A stretch of 64,000 nt of DNA, taken from Neobacillus muris. Lineage in GTDB: Bacteria; Bacillota; Bacilli; Bacillales; Cytobacillaceae. The position numbers and the translations under genes are program-made. How positions within the stretch are numbered: position 1 is the first letter of the stretch; every line of letters begins with the position of its first letter. The stretch is taken from the NCBI RefSeq assembly GCF_943193175.1, contig NZ_CALPDF010000021.1, positions 1 to 64,000 of the forward strand. Direction: 5' to 3'. Of the stretch, positions 8,722 to 17,915 are shown piece by piece. The notes under the pieces are model-generated. The model saw nothing but the letters and a program-made list of their open reading frames with translations, searched no databases and was not told the origin of the DNA.

Positions 8722-10089
8722 CTATCCCTCACCAGCCGTCTCTTGGTCACCAAGCTGATTTGAAAATGCTTCTAAGGTTTTGTTTAATAAATCGATTAGT
8801 TCATCAATTTCTTTTTCTGAAATGGTTAATGGCGGTGCGATGATGATGGCGTCACCATTTACTCCGTCTATTCCTGCACCCGCCGGGTAAACCAGAAGCC
8901 CCTGTTCCCGTGCCAGACTAATGACTTTTTGGGTTACCGAAGCAGTTCTTGAAAAGGGCTGCTTTGTTTTTCGATTTTGAACAAACTCTATCCCGAGAAG
9001 CAAGCCCTTGCCGCGAATATCGCCAATAAAGGAAAATAGATTTTTAAGCTTTTCCAATGATTTCATTAGGTTATCAGATTTAGATTTTACTTGTTTCATA
9101 AGATTATTTTTTTGTACGTATTCGAGCACTGCCAATGAAACAGCACATGATAACGGGTTCGCGCTAAAGGTATGGCCGCTCATGACCGATTTCGTCCCGT
9201 TAAGGATTGGTTTCATTACTTTCTCACTGGCAACAGCTGCTGCAATTGGTGTATAGCCTGCCCCCAGCCCTTTTCCAAGTGCGGCGATATCCGGCAGCAC
9301 TCCCCAATGTTCACAGGCAAACATAGTCCCCGTTCGTCCAGTACCTGTCATCACTTCATCGGCAATAAACAGAATCTGATGATCATCACAAATTTTCCTA
9401 ATGGTTTTAAAGTAGTCTTTTGGGGGAGCAATGGCTCCTCCGGCCGCACCGATTACCGGTTCAGCAATGAATGCAGCGATTTTGTCGGCACCGATTCTTT
9501 TAATGGCGGTTTCCAATTCTCTAGCGCATAAATAATCACAGGAAGGGGCTTGAAGCTGGTAGGGGCAGCGGTAGCAATAGGGGGGATGGATCGCTGGAAA
9601 ATCCTCAAGCAATGGAACAAAGCGCTCTCGTCTGCTTGTGTGCCCAGACATAGAAAGCGCACCAAGTGTTATCCCATGGTAACTGACCCATCTTGATAAA
9701 ATCTTAGTCTTCGTATAAATCCCTTGTTCCTGCCAATATTGAATTGCCATCTTCATCGCTGTTTCCGTTGCCTCAGAACCGCTGTTAACAAAAAAACTCC
9801 AGTTCAGGTCTCCGGGGGTAAGTCTGGCAATTTTCTCTGCTAACTGTTCAGCTGCTGCACTAGTAAACTGGGATCGATAAACAAACGAAACCTTTTCAGC
9901 CTGGTCCGACATCGCCTTCAAAATTTCTGCCACTCCATGGCCAATATTAGCGGTAACAGCACCAGAGGAGGCATCCAAGTATTTTTTTCCCTCCTCATCG
10001 TATAGAAAAACACCTTTTCCATAGGAAATGACCGGATAATCCTCACCGAGCATCGGTTTTATTAAAAAAGAATGTGCCACAGAGAACAC
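8722..10089 (-). CDS. yodT: Class-III aminotransferase YodT
   Basis: A 455-residue PLP-dependent aminotransferase of the omega/4-aminobutyrate type. VNSGSEATETAMKMA binds the cofactor phosphate. FIADEVMTGTGRTGTMFACEHWGVLPDIAALGKGLGAGYTP carries the Asp and Lys (ALGKGL) that hold PLP. It likely deaminates an amino group of lysine, beta-lysine or an acetylated derivative. It is the first gene of the yodT-S-R-Q-ablB unit. The start is a weakly supported GTG; no sigma-54 promoter is visible upstream, unlike kamA. Confidence 0.85.
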   Translation of the reverse strand: MFSVAHSFLIKPMLGEDYPVISYGKGVFLYDEEGKKYLDASSGAVTANIGHGVAEILKAMSDQAEKVSFVYRSQFTSAAAEQLAEKIARLTPGDLNWSFFVNSGSEATETAMKMAIQYWQEQGIYTKTKILSRWVSYHGITLGALSMSGHTSRRERFVPLLEDFPAIHPPYCYRCPYQLQAPSCDYLCARELETAIKRIGADKIAAFIAEPVIGAAGGAIAPPKDYFKTIRKICDDHQILFIADEVMTGTGRTGTMFACEHWGVLPDIAALGKGLGAGYTPIAAAVASEKVMKPILNGTKSVMSGHTFSANPLSCAVSLAVLEYVQKNNLMKQVKSKSDNLMKSLEKLKNLFSFIGDIRGKGLLLGIEFVQNRKTKQPFSRTASVTQKVISLAREQGLLVYPAGAGIDGVNGDAIIIAPPLTISEKEIDELIDLLNKTLEAFSNQLGDQETAGEG

Positions 10090-10278
10090 CGCTTTCTTTA
10101 AAAAAAATCAGTTGTTATAAAAATTGTATGACGGATTATTCTGTTTCTTTCGTGTTATTGACAGTAATGAAAAATAAATAGCTTATAAAGGGCTTGTCCG
10201 CATAAATCCCAGACAACCTTTTCTTTCTGCTGCAATTATTATAGAATTACAGGGAGATTTGTTTAAGGATGGGAAGAA

Positions 10279-11640
10279 ATGAAAATACGGAATTTACAGC
10301 GGACAAAATTAAGGGATTTATCAGCCATTCAATTAATTGTGATTTTTTATATGTCTGCATTAATTGTATCCACTTTACTGCTGCTAATGCCATTGGGACA
10401 TCGTCCCAATACTGGTTTGAGCTTTATTGACGCATTATTTACCTCCGCGAGCGCCATTAGTGTAACCGGTTTAAGTGTCGTATCGATAAATGATACCTTT
10501 AATAATTTTGGCATTTTTTTATTATGTGTGATCCTGCAGCTGGGAGGATTAGGTGTCATGTCTTTAAGCACCTTCTTATGGATTGTAGTCGGAAAAAAGG
10601 TGGGTCTTAAAGAGCGGCAGCTGATTATGATTGACCAAAATCAATCCAGCTTATCTGGCTTAGTCCATCTGGCCAAGAGAATTCTGATCATGATGTTTTC
10701 CATTGAGATAATCGGGGGCATCATTTTAACGATCGCCTATATGGATTATTATGAAAGTTTCGCCACTGCTTTAAAGCATGGATTCTTCTCCTCCATCAGT
10801 GCAACGACAAATGCAGGTTTTGATATTACCAATGCTTCACTCATTCCTTTTGAGAATAATTATTTGATCCAGTCTATCATTATATTCTTAATTATTTTTG
10901 GAGCCATTGGTTTTCCTGTCATTATTGAATTATATGAGTTTTTATTAAATTTTAGGGTTAAGAAAAAATTTCACTTCACCTTGTTTACAAAACTGACAAC
11001 CACGACATTTGTGATCCTGACAATTTTTGGTGCGCTTGTTATCTTTCTGCTGGACATGGACCATTTCTTTCAAAATAAAGACTGGCAGGAATCTTTCTTT
11101 TTCTCTCTTTTTCATTCTGTTACTACAAAAAGCGCTGGACTCGCAACGACAGATATCAATCAATTTACACCAACCAATCAATTGTTTCTGTCCATCTTAA
11201 TGTTTATCGGCGGGTCGCCAAGCAGCGCCAGCGGCGGGATTCGAACCACGACCTTTGCCATTGCCCTATTAGCGGTTTTCTTTTATGCACAGGGAAAAGG
11301 GTCCATAAAAATATTTAAACGGGAACTAAAGAGTGAGGATGTGTTTAAATCATTTATTGTGATAACGACAGGCGCTATGCTTTGCTTGTCTTCCATTATT
11401 ATTCTCTCTATCACGGAGAAAGGCACAATGATGATGATTATTTTTGAAGTGGCTTCCGCTTTTGGGACCAACGGGTTATCAATGGGCCTTACTCCCAATC
11501 TGACAACCTTTGGCAAACTAGTAATTATCCTGCTCATGTTTATTGGAAGAGTGGGAATTATTACTTGCTTGCTGCTATTAAGAGGTAAAGGAAGTAAAGA
11601 AACCTTCCACTATCCTAAAGAGAAAGTGATTATTGGTTAA
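10279..11640 (+). CDS. ktrD: Ktr/Trk-type potassium transporter membrane subunit
   Basis: A 453-residue polytopic membrane protein of the KtrB/KtrD/TrkH family. Filter-like segments are seen at SASAISVTGLSV, SATTNAGFDI, SVTTKSAGLATTDI and ASAFGTNGLSMGL, one per repeat. GGSPSSASGGIRTTTFAI is a family signature. It would import K+ (with Na+) together with a cytosolic KtrA/KtrC subunit that is not encoded here, as for KtrD in B. subtilis. The D versus B choice rests on its standing alone. It is followed by a bidirectional terminator. Confidence 0.85.
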   Translation: MKIRNLQRTKLRDLSAIQLIVIFYMSALIVSTLLLLMPLGHRPNTGLSFIDALFTSASAISVTGLSVVSINDTFNNFGIFLLCVILQLGGLGVMSLSTFLWIVVGKKVGLKERQLIMIDQNQSSLSGLVHLAKRILIMMFSIEIIGGIILTIAYMDYYESFATALKHGFFSSISATTNAGFDITNASLIPFENNYLIQSIIIFLIIFGAIGFPVIIELYEFLLNFRVKKKFHFTLFTKLTTTTFVILTIFGALVIFLLDMDHFFQNKDWQESFFFSLFHSVTTKSAGLATTDINQFTPTNQLFLSILMFIGGSPSSASGGIRTTTFAIALLAVFFYAQGKGSIKIFKRELKSEDVFKSFIVITTGAMLCLSSIIILSITEKGTMMMIIFEVASAFGTNGLSMGLTPNLTTFGKLVIILLMFIGRVGIITCLLLLRGKGSKETFHYPKEKVIIG

Positions 11641-11645
11641 GAAAA

Positions 11646-11670
11646 AGAGATGGTCCACTTGGCCATCTCT
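11646..11670. terminator. Bidirectional terminator between ktrD and yjcZ
   Basis: AGAGATGG and CCATCTCT form an 8-bp stem with A-rich sequence before and T-rich sequence after it. It can serve both convergent genes. Confidence 0.8.
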
Positions 11671-11681
11671 TTTCAAATTTA

Positions 11682-11840
11682 TTAGTAAGCCCAGCTTGCG
11701 CCAATAATAATTAATAAGATGAACAGAACGACAATTAGCGCAAACCCGCCAAAGCCGAAGCCAACTCCAACTCCTCCATAACCAAAACCGCCGCCCATTG
11801 GCTGTCCGCAGCCGCAGCCATCAAAGCCATATCCATACAT
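11682..11840 (-). CDS. YjcZ family sporulation-type peptide
   Basis: A 52-residue peptide. The first half is rich in Gly, Tyr and Phe ([20 protein letters not shown]...); the second half is one membrane segment ending in the family signature ([20 protein letters not shown]). This is the YjcZ/YtzL type, known in Bacillus as small sporulation or spore-associated proteins. The start at 11840 is favoured over 11846 because GAGGAG lies 9 bp upstream. Confidence 0.85.
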   Translation of the reverse strand: MYGYGFDGCGCGQPMGGGFGYGGVGVGFGFGGFALIVVLFILLIIIGASWAY

Positions 11841-11961
11841 TCGCATTCACTCCTCTAATTATTTGTTTCTTTTCCCTGTTAGATTATGTAATAGGTGCTT
11901 GACCTGTATGTGCATACGCCTATATTATTTTAGAGACGAAATGAAAGATGCAGGTGAAACC

Positions 11962-12573
11962 ATGAAGACGATTATAAAAAGCTTTCTCAATGGAATTCTA
12001 ACCATTGTTCCCATCATCCTGGTTGTTTATGTGATTTATAAAACCTTTTTATTTTTGGATGGGTTACTTGGCAACACGCTCAAGCCATATTTTAGAGAGG
12101 ATTATATTCCTGGTATAGGACTATTAACTACGATTATTTTGATTACCTTGTTAGGCTGGATGTCTACCAAGTACGTAACAGGAAAACTGTTCAAACTGAT
12201 TGACTATCTTCTTGATCAGATACCGGTTGTGAAAACGATTTATTCAGTCATCAAAGATACGATTCAATCGTTTCTTGGGGACAAAAAGTCCTTTTCGAAG
12301 GTGGCTCTTGTGGTGATTCCGGGGACAGAAATGCGCAGCCTTGGCTTCATTACCTCGGAGCAATTAGAAGAATTTTATAGTCCCTTAAAGGATTATATTG
12401 CGGTATATGTCCCGCAGACCTTTCAAGTTGCCGGCTTCACGTTTTTGATTCCAAAGCAACAGGTGGAGATCATTGATGTCAAACCGGAGGATGCAATGAA
12501 ATTTATCCTGTCGGGCGGCATGACTTCCACAACCTCACAGGCAGCTGAAAAGGCGAAACTAAAAAGCCGCTAA
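11962..12573 (+). CDS. DUF502 family membrane protein
   Basis: About 203 residues from the ATG at 11962, which follows AGGTGA. Two N-terminal membrane segments are evident (ILTIVPIILVVYVIYKTFLFL at ~10-30 and IGLLTTIILITLLGWMS at ~50-66). A conserved soluble part follows, with IPVVKTIYSVIKDTIQSF and VVIPGTEMRSLGFIT, as in DUF502 proteins. Function is unknown. An in-frame upstream ATG and a longer extension are possible but lack a good ribosome binding site. Confidence 0.75.
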   Translation: MKTIIKSFLNGILTIVPIILVVYVIYKTFLFLDGLLGNTLKPYFREDYIPGIGLLTTIILITLLGWMSTKYVTGKLFKLIDYLLDQIPVVKTIYSVIKDTIQSFLGDKKSFSKVALVVIPGTEMRSLGFITSEQLEEFYSPLKDYIAVYVPQTFQVAGFTFLIPKQQVEIIDVKPEDAMKFILSGGMTSTTSQAAEKAKLKSR

Positions 12574-12585
12574 ATGGCGGCTTTT
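12562..12585. terminator. Terminator shared by the DUF502 gene and msrB
   Basis: AAAAGCCGC-taaatg-GCGGCTTTT forms a 9-bp stem that overlaps the DUF502 stop codon and touches the msrB stop. Confidence 0.75.
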
Positions 12586-13025
12586 CAGTTTCCCTCAAAC
12601 AACTTGAGATATTCCCCATATCCTTCTTCTTCCAGTTTTTCTTTTGGAATGAACCTTAGGGCTGCAGAGTTAATGCAATACCTTAACCCGGCAGGTTGAG
12701 GACCATCATTAAATACATGGCCAAGATGGGAATCAGCCGACTTGCTTCTAACTTCCGTCCGAATCATAAAATGGCTGTAATCATCTTTTTCAACCATTTC
12801 TTCCTCATCGATTGGTTTCGTAAAACTTGGCCAGCCGCAGCCCGCATCAAATTTATCCAACGAACTGAATAAAGGTTTGCCGGAGACAATGTCGACGTAA
12901 ATTCCATCTCTAGTTTCATTCCAATATTCATTACGAAACGGAGGTTCCGTTGCACTATTTTGCGTTACTTCATATTGGAGCTCGGTTAATTTTTTCTTCA
13001 AATCCGCTGTTTCTTTATTTGCCAT
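12585..13025 (-). CDS. msrB: Peptide methionine-R-sulfoxide reductase
   Basis: About 146 residues. The family motifs are [22 protein letters not shown] and [11 protein letters not shown], the last holding the catalytic cysteine. The CxxC zinc pairs of many MsrB proteins are absent, as in the Bacillus form. It repairs methionine-R-sulfoxide. The start at 13025 follows GGGGG and overlaps the msrA stop by 11 bp, so the two reductases are translationally coupled. Confidence 0.93.
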   Translation of the reverse strand: MANKETADLKKKLTELQYEVTQNSATEPPFRNEYWNETRDGIYVDIVSGKPLFSSLDKFDAGCGWPSFTKPIDEEEMVEKDDYSHFMIRTEVRSKSADSHLGHVFNDGPQPAGLRYCINSAALRFIPKEKLEEEGYGEYLKLFEGN

Positions 13026-13560
13026 TGCTTTGATTCCCCCAATGTGCTTGAATAAATCCTGCCCGACCTGACCCAATCTGATATCTTGTATAGTGGACCG
13101 GATTTTTCTTATAGTAGTGCTGATGATATTCCTCAGCAGGATAAAACGGTTTTGCAGGGAGGATAGGTGTTACGATTGGCTTATCAAACCGGCCGCTTGA
13201 GGCTAGATGCTGTTTTGATTCTTCCGCCAGGCTCCTTTGTGTATCATTATGGTAAAAAATTGCTGTTTGATAGGACTGGCCGCGATCATAAAATTGGCCG
13301 CCTGGGTCTGTCGGGTCAATCTGCTGCCAAAATAATTCAAGTAATCTTTCATACGGAAAAATCTGCGGATCAAATGTAATTTGTACAGCTTCATAATGTC
13401 CGGTTGTACCTGAACATACCTGCTCATACGTCGGATTACTGACAGTACCGCCAGTATATCCTGAAATGACGCTGATAATGCCTGGCTGTTCATCAAATGG
13501 CTTTACCATGCACCAAAAGCAGCCTCCGGCAAATGTGGCTACTTGCCGATTGTTATCCAT
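13015..13560 (-). CDS. msrA: Peptide methionine-S-sulfoxide reductase
   Basis: About 181 residues. The catalytic motif GGCFWC sits near residue 12, and [10 protein letters not shown] is the usual C-terminal signature. It reduces methionine-S-sulfoxide. I chose the ATG at 13560 because GAGGTGG precedes it; the longer reading frame to 13590 adds nine non-family residues. It is first of the msrA-msrB pair. Confidence 0.93.
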   Translation of the reverse strand: MDNNRQVATFAGGCFWCMVKPFDEQPGIISVISGYTGGTVSNPTYEQVCSGTTGHYEAVQITFDPQIFPYERLLELFWQQIDPTDPGGQFYDRGQSYQTAIFYHNDTQRSLAEESKQHLASSGRFDKPIVTPILPAKPFYPAEEYHQHYYKKNPVHYTRYQIGSGRAGFIQAHWGNQSNGK

Positions 13561-13660
13561 ATTACCACCTCTTCTATAGAGATAACCCATCTAGTTTGAG
13601 TATACAGAATGGCAGAGGAAAAATAAAATCTCCAGGCTTGTACAAGTTTATAGAAGAGGA

Positions 13661-13691
13661 AAAAGCCGAACCATTCATTAGTTCCGCTTTT
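13661..13691 (-). terminator. Probable terminator downstream of ypmS
   Basis: On the minus strand AAAAGC-G-GAAC and GTTC-G-GCTTTT pair around an 8-base loop, followed by TTTTCC. The stem has one G-G mismatch. Confidence 0.55.
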
Positions 13692-13710
13692 AGGTCCAAA
13701 TTTCAACGCT

Positions 13711-14289
13711 CTATTTTACTGGAACTAAAATCGTAAAAGCAATATCATCATTTTTCAGGTCGAATTTATCAGCCTTAATTTTCATATCACTTTTCAGCTT
13801 TAATTGCTGCATATGAACATAAATCAATTGGTCGTCCGGTTTGATCTCTACCCCATTTGGCAGTTGATAATTCTCTGCAATAAACTGAAGTACATAGGAT
13901 ATGGGAAGAGGCAGCCTGCCGATTGACATGGATTTTTGCTTTAATCTTAAATCACCATTGTTGAGCGCCTCTGGTTCGAAAGTTAGTTTCATATTTACTT
14001 GATCATTAAACACTGGGAGGGTGCCATACAACTCCACCTCTTCACCAAGGTTCACACGATAATCGACTGCAGAGCCAGACGATTCTTCCTGCAAATAATG
14101 GTTAATCAGTTTATTTAAATCAGATTTATTTGAGTTAACATGAAAAGACACGTAATCACTTGTCTGTGCCGCCAATTGATCATTCTTCATTTCCTTTGGC
14201 GGGATAAGCATTAATGCGATAACAACTATTGTCACTAAAAGATTAACTCCCAGCAAAACAAGGAAGCCAATTTTCCATTTGTTCTTCAT
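13711..14289 (-). CDS. ypmS: YpmS family (DUF2140) protein
   Basis: A 192-residue protein with one N-terminal membrane anchor (WKIGFLVLLGVNLLVTIVVIALMLI) and an extracytoplasmic domain with repeated beta-strand patterns (EEVELYGTLPVF, MKLTFEPEALNNGDLRLKQKSMSIGRLPLPISYVLQFI). This is the YpmS/DUF2140 family. Function is unknown; it follows the lipase-like ypmR by 5 bp as in B. subtilis. Confidence 0.82.
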   Translation of the reverse strand: MKNKWKIGFLVLLGVNLLVTIVVIALMLIPPKEMKNDQLAAQTSDYVSFHVNSNKSDLNKLINHYLQEESSGSAVDYRVNLGEEVELYGTLPVFNDQVNMKLTFEPEALNNGDLRLKQKSMSIGRLPLPISYVLQFIAENYQLPNGVEIKPDDQLIYVHMQQLKLKSDMKIKADKFDLKNDDIAFTILVPVK

Positions 14290-14294
14290 ACCAT

Positions 14295-15128
14295 CTAATT
14301 CCCCTCTGTACTTACCATGAACGGCTTATTCTCAATAGCAGGCAATACTTGTTCCTCCATTGCCTTATTAAGCCGGCCAGCAATCAATTCATACCCTTTG
14401 TCATTCGGATGAAAATTATCAGTGTATAATAGATCCTCAGTGGACTTTTCAAACAAGTCCTCAATTTCAACGAAATAGGCATTAGAATAGTTGGCAATGA
14501 CTGTTTGGCCAGTTACATTCCATTCTTCTACAATTTCATCCAATTCCTGAATATCAGAGAACCACTTATAAAAAGGATTATAAAGACCTACCAACACAAT
14601 CGAAGCATTTGGATTCTCTTGAACCACCGTATCCATAATCTGAGTTAAATGCTCCTGGTAGTTTTCTTTTTCCTCGATAAAATCATTAATCTGAAGGCTT
14701 GAAATATTGTCCCTTACCACCTTCATAATATCATTGCCGCCAATCGTTATAATAACCAAGTCTGCTTTTTGTATAGCTAATTTCATTTCAGTTGATTGCA
14801 GCCGTTTAAGCAATTGGGTGGTTCGATTCCCCTTTACTCCATAGTTTAAAAAATCCACTTCATTAATTCCTTTAGATTTTTCAAGCATCGATTTTAAATA
14901 CGGCAGGTACCCGCCTTGACCCGTACTGTCGCCGATTCCTTCTGTCAAAGAATCACCGGCTGATACAATCGTTAAATGCCTTGGAAAGAAATCAGCAGGC
15001 AATGGAGCAAACGCTTCGAGCGCCGACTGCTTCTCCTTGTGCAGCACTACTGGATCAGACTCCCTGCAGGAGCTTAAAACAAAAATGGAGAGAAATAGAA
15101 GGATGATTAATTTTTTCATATCAAGCAC
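14295..15128 (-). CDS. ypmR: SGNH-family lipase/esterase lipoprotein YpmR
   Basis: A 277-residue protein with a lipoprotein signal peptide (lipobox LSSC at about residue 21). SGNH hydrolase blocks follow: block I SAGDSLTEGIGD, the block III GGND motif (IGGNDIMKV) and the C-terminal DNFHPNDKGYELIA containing the catalytic Asp and His. It should be a membrane-anchored extracellular esterase or lipase with unknown substrate. It lies between the Sco lipoprotein gene and ypmS. Confidence 0.88.
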   Translation of the reverse strand: MLDMKKLIILLFLSIFVLSSCRESDPVVLHKEKQSALEAFAPLPADFFPRHLTIVSAGDSLTEGIGDSTGQGGYLPYLKSMLEKSKGINEVDFLNYGVKGNRTTQLLKRLQSTEMKLAIQKADLVIITIGGNDIMKVVRDNISSLQINDFIEEKENYQEHLTQIMDTVVQENPNASIVLVGLYNPFYKWFSDIQELDEIVEEWNVTGQTVIANYSNAYFVEIEDLFEKSTEDLLYTDNFHPNDKGYELIAGRLNKAMEEQVLPAIENKPFMVSTEGN

Positions 15129-15208
15129 CTTCCTTCTAAGATGCTTTTATTATAACACGTCTGGAAAACATACATGATTCTGTACTATTATCCTATACTT
15201 GGAAAAAA

Positions 15209-15230
15209 ATAGACCATGTAAACGGTCTAT
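15209..15230 (-). terminator. Terminator overlapping the ypmQ stop
   Basis: ATAGACC-N8-GGTCTAT is followed on the minus strand by TTTTTTT. The stem contains the stop codon of the Sco gene. Confidence 0.7.
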
Positions 15231-15805
15231 TGTAATGCTTTTATATCATGAATCATTTCGTCATAGGGTACATTTTTATACAAATCATAGCTTTTTTTAA
15301 TTTTCCCATCAGGACTGACAAGATAAACAAAGGTCTGATGAATGACTTGACTGCCTTCTTCTGGTTTTTTGACGATTGTTTTAAAGTTTTCCCGGGCAAA
15401 GGATTCAATAAACTCTTGATTATACCCTGTTAAAAACGTCCAATTAGTAAAGTCCGCCTGAAACTGCTGAGCATATCTAGTTAATATCTCAGGGGTATCC
15501 ACAGCTGGATCCACACTAAAGGAAACAAATTCCACATTGTTTAGGCCTTCATCCTTAACTTTTTTTTGCAGATTTGCCATATTTGCCGTCATAGGCGGAC
15601 AGACGTCAGCACAACTGGTAAAAATAAAATCTGCAATCCAAATCTTCCCCTTTAAATCTTTTAAGCCAATAGACTTGTTTTCCTGTGTTGTTGCGGTAAA
15701 ATCCTTAACCGGCCAATCTACGGCATTTTCTATCTTTTGCTGCCCGCAGGAAACTAATAGCATGGAAATAATAAGAAGAAAAATAATTGAAATTCGTATT
15801 TTCAT
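15227..15805 (-). CDS. ypmQ: SCO1/SenC family lipoprotein
   Basis: A 192-residue thioredoxin-fold lipoprotein (lipobox LVSC near residue 20). The copper- or thiol-active CxxxC motif is SCADVCPP, and the distal histidine is in VIHQTFVYLV. Sco proteins help assemble the CuA centre of cytochrome oxidase or act as thiol oxidoreductases outside the membrane. It starts the ypmQ-ypmR-ypmS series, which also occurs in B. subtilis near msrAB. Confidence 0.87.
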   Translation of the reverse strand: MKIRISIIFLLIISMLLVSCGQQKIENAVDWPVKDFTATTQENKSIGLKDLKGKIWIADFIFTSCADVCPPMTANMANLQKKVKDEGLNNVEFVSFSVDPAVDTPEILTRYAQQFQADFTNWTFLTGYNQEFIESFARENFKTIVKKPEEGSQVIHQTFVYLVSPDGKIKKSYDLYKNVPYDEMIHDIKALQ

Positions 15806-15968
15806 ATCTTCACCTACAGCCTGTTCAATTTACCAAAATAAGTTTACCAAAGTTTCTTTAAAGAGGAAAGGAAATCAGACTCAAGAGTTTTCGAACCAAA
15901 TTTGTTATGGTATAATGAATGAGCATTCACTCATAATATGGTAAAAAAACAATGGAGAGGTGATGATG

Positions 15969-16859
15969 ATGCATCGTATAGGTCCGCTGCTGATTATTGA
16001 AGGCCCGAACAGAAGTAAGGTCCCCTATTCCCGAAGCCTATATATTGATTGTTCAGAAAAGGTGCTGATCGACACGGGGGCAGATCCACAAGCACTCCTG
16101 GATCTGGATCATGAATACGGGGTCGAGTTAATCATCAACACCCATTATCATCCCGATCATACCCTTCATAACCACCTATTTAAGGACACTGTCAAATTAA
16201 TTAACCCCAAAGAATATGAAACAGCCCTAACCATAGAAGGTGTGGCCCAATTAAATGGGGTCTATCAAGAATGGGGGGAAAAAGGGGTTGAGCTGTGGAA
16301 GAAGTCCCTTCCGGAGGCATGGTCCAAAAATCTGGGAGAGATTTCAGGAGCGTATGAGTATGAGACAGAATATGCCTTTGGGGATGTCAAGGTTCATTTC
16401 TTACATATCCCCGGACATACTAGCGGCATCGCCTGTCCCTATTTTCCAGAATTAGGATCTGCCTTTGTAGGGGATTATGATATGACCACATTTGGCCCAT
16501 GGTACAACGGAAGTGATGGAAATATTGAGGACTTTATCCGCTCCGGAAATCGATTGCTTGAACTTGATTGCCATACTTATATTACCGGACACCAAAAGGG
16601 AATCTTCACGAAGCAGGAGTTTAAACAGGCCATGGAAAAGTATCTGGCTGTTATTGATCATCGGGACCAGCTCATTGAACAATATGTTCTTAAAGGGCTG
16701 GATTTTAACGAACTGACCAGCATTGGCATCTTTTATCCTGCCCATTTGTTAGAGGGCCCTATCTTAAAAACATGGGAACGAAGCGGCATTCGAAAGCATC
16801 TTAAACGTCTCGGCTACACCGTTTCTGAGGCAACCCAAGAATTAGTCAAAACAAAATAG
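15969..16859 (+). CDS. MBL-fold metallo-hydrolase
   Basis: About 296 residues. The metallo-beta-lactamase zinc motif is NTHYHPDHT (HxHxDH) at about residue 59. Further ligands are in HIPGHTSG, VGDYDM and the final GHQKG. A C-terminal helical segment of about 80 residues follows the core. Three consecutive ATGs sit behind GGAGAGG; I take the last for spacing. The substrate cannot be inferred. It is divergent from the Sco gene and ends in its own terminator. Confidence 0.8.
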   Translation: MHRIGPLLIIEGPNRSKVPYSRSLYIDCSEKVLIDTGADPQALLDLDHEYGVELIINTHYHPDHTLHNHLFKDTVKLINPKEYETALTIEGVAQLNGVYQEWGEKGVELWKKSLPEAWSKNLGEISGAYEYETEYAFGDVKVHFLHIPGHTSGIACPYFPELGSAFVGDYDMTTFGPWYNGSDGNIEDFIRSGNRLLELDCHTYITGHQKGIFTKQEFKQAMEKYLAVIDHRDQLIEQYVLKGLDFNELTSIGIFYPAHLLEGPILKTWERSGIRKHLKRLGYTVSEATQELVKTK

Positions 16860-16884
16860 GATGGAGGGTCCTCCCTTCCATCCT
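16858..16884 (+). terminator. Terminator of the MBL hydrolase gene
   Basis: AGGATGGAGGG pairs with CCCTTCCATCCT around a short loop, followed by GCTATTTT. Confidence 0.65.
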
Positions 16885-16913
16885 GCTATTTTAATTGGAC
16901 AGCCCTATTTTTG

Positions 16914-17915
16914 TTAACAAATTCTCGGAAACATGGATCCTGTTAATCTCGATAATCCTCGAGTTGAACCAAGAGGTGTTTCCAGCAATAATTGCCCTTT
17001 ATCTTTCCCAATAATCGAGCCGATAATAGCGGCCTGTTTTCCTTCAGGATAGGTTCGTAAAATATCCAATACCATCTGTTTATCGTTATCTGAGCAGATA
17101 ATGATGGCTTTCCCCTCATTGGCAAGATAAAGCGGATCGAACCCCAGAAGATCGCATACGCCATGAACTTCTCTTTTCACCGGAATTTCAAGTTCTTTAA
17201 TTTTCATAGTTACATGAAAATCTTCGGCTATTTCGACCAAGGTTGTGGCTAGCCCTCCTCTAGTCGGATCACGCATAATCCGTATACCTTTTGTTTGTTC
17301 CAGAACATCCCAAAGCATCCGGTTTAGAGAGGCACAGTCACTGTAAATGGGTGAAGAAATCCCTAGTTCTTCCCTGGAAGAAAAAACAGCTATACCATGG
17401 TCACCAATCGATCCTGTGACAATAATGGCATCCCCTTCTTCAAAGTTTAGACTGCAGCCGATGCCAGTCTCATAAACACCAATCCCTGTCGTGTTAATAT
17501 AAACTCCGTCTGCACTGCCCCGCTCCACCACTTTCGTATCACCCGCAATAATTTGAACCCCAGTCTTTTTCGCCTCCGCAGCCATATCCTCAACAATTCT
17601 TTTTAACTTTCCAATTGGAAATCCTTCCTCTATCACAAAGCCGCATGTTAGAAAGGCAGGCCTTGATCCGCTGACAGCGAGGTCATTTACCGTGCCTGCC
17701 ACCGCCAGTTTACCAATAGATCCTCCTGGAAAGAAAAGCGGCTTAATAACAAATGAATCAGTGGTCACTGCCACTTGGCGGGAAGACATCGTTATGGCAG
17801 CTGCGTCAAATAACGCAGCCATTTTATCATCAAATGCTTCCACAAAAATATCACGAATTAACCGATGACTTAATTCTCCCCCATCTCCGTGTGCTAAACT
17901 GATTAATTTTTCCAT
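16914..17915 (-). CDS. hypE: Hydrogenase maturation factor HypE
   Basis: A 333-residue AIR-synthase-fold protein. GRGSADGVY-type and RDPTRGGLATTLVEIA motifs are characteristic, and the chain ends in PRIC, where the terminal cysteine receives carbamoyl from HypF and is dehydrated to thiocyanate. This supplies CN ligands for the NiFe(CN)2CO centre. The start at 17915 overlaps the hypD stop (TAATG), so it is translationally coupled and last in the hydrogenase operon. Confidence 0.95.
   Translation of the reverse strand: MEKLISLAHGDGGELSHRLIRDIFVEAFDDKMAALFDAAAITMSSRQVAVTTDSFVIKPLFFPGGSIGKLAVAGTVNDLAVSGSRPAFLTCGFVIEEGFPIGKLKRIVEDMAAEAKKTGVQIIAGDTKVVERGSADGVYINTTGIGVYETGIGCSLNFEEGDAIIVTGSIGDHGIAVFSSREELGISSPIYSDCASLNRMLWDVLEQTKGIRIMRDPTRGGLATTLVEIAEDFHVTMKIKELEIPVKREVHGVCDLLGFDPLYLANEGKAIIICSDNDKQMVLDILRTYPEGKQAAIIGSIIGKDKGQLLLETPLGSTRGLSRLTGSMFPRIC

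Noticed and set aside
10090..10278. Sigma-54 promoter or riboswitch between yodT and ktrD
   Set aside because: No GG-N10-GC pattern on the minus strand and no recognisable riboswitch core were found in the 190 bp.
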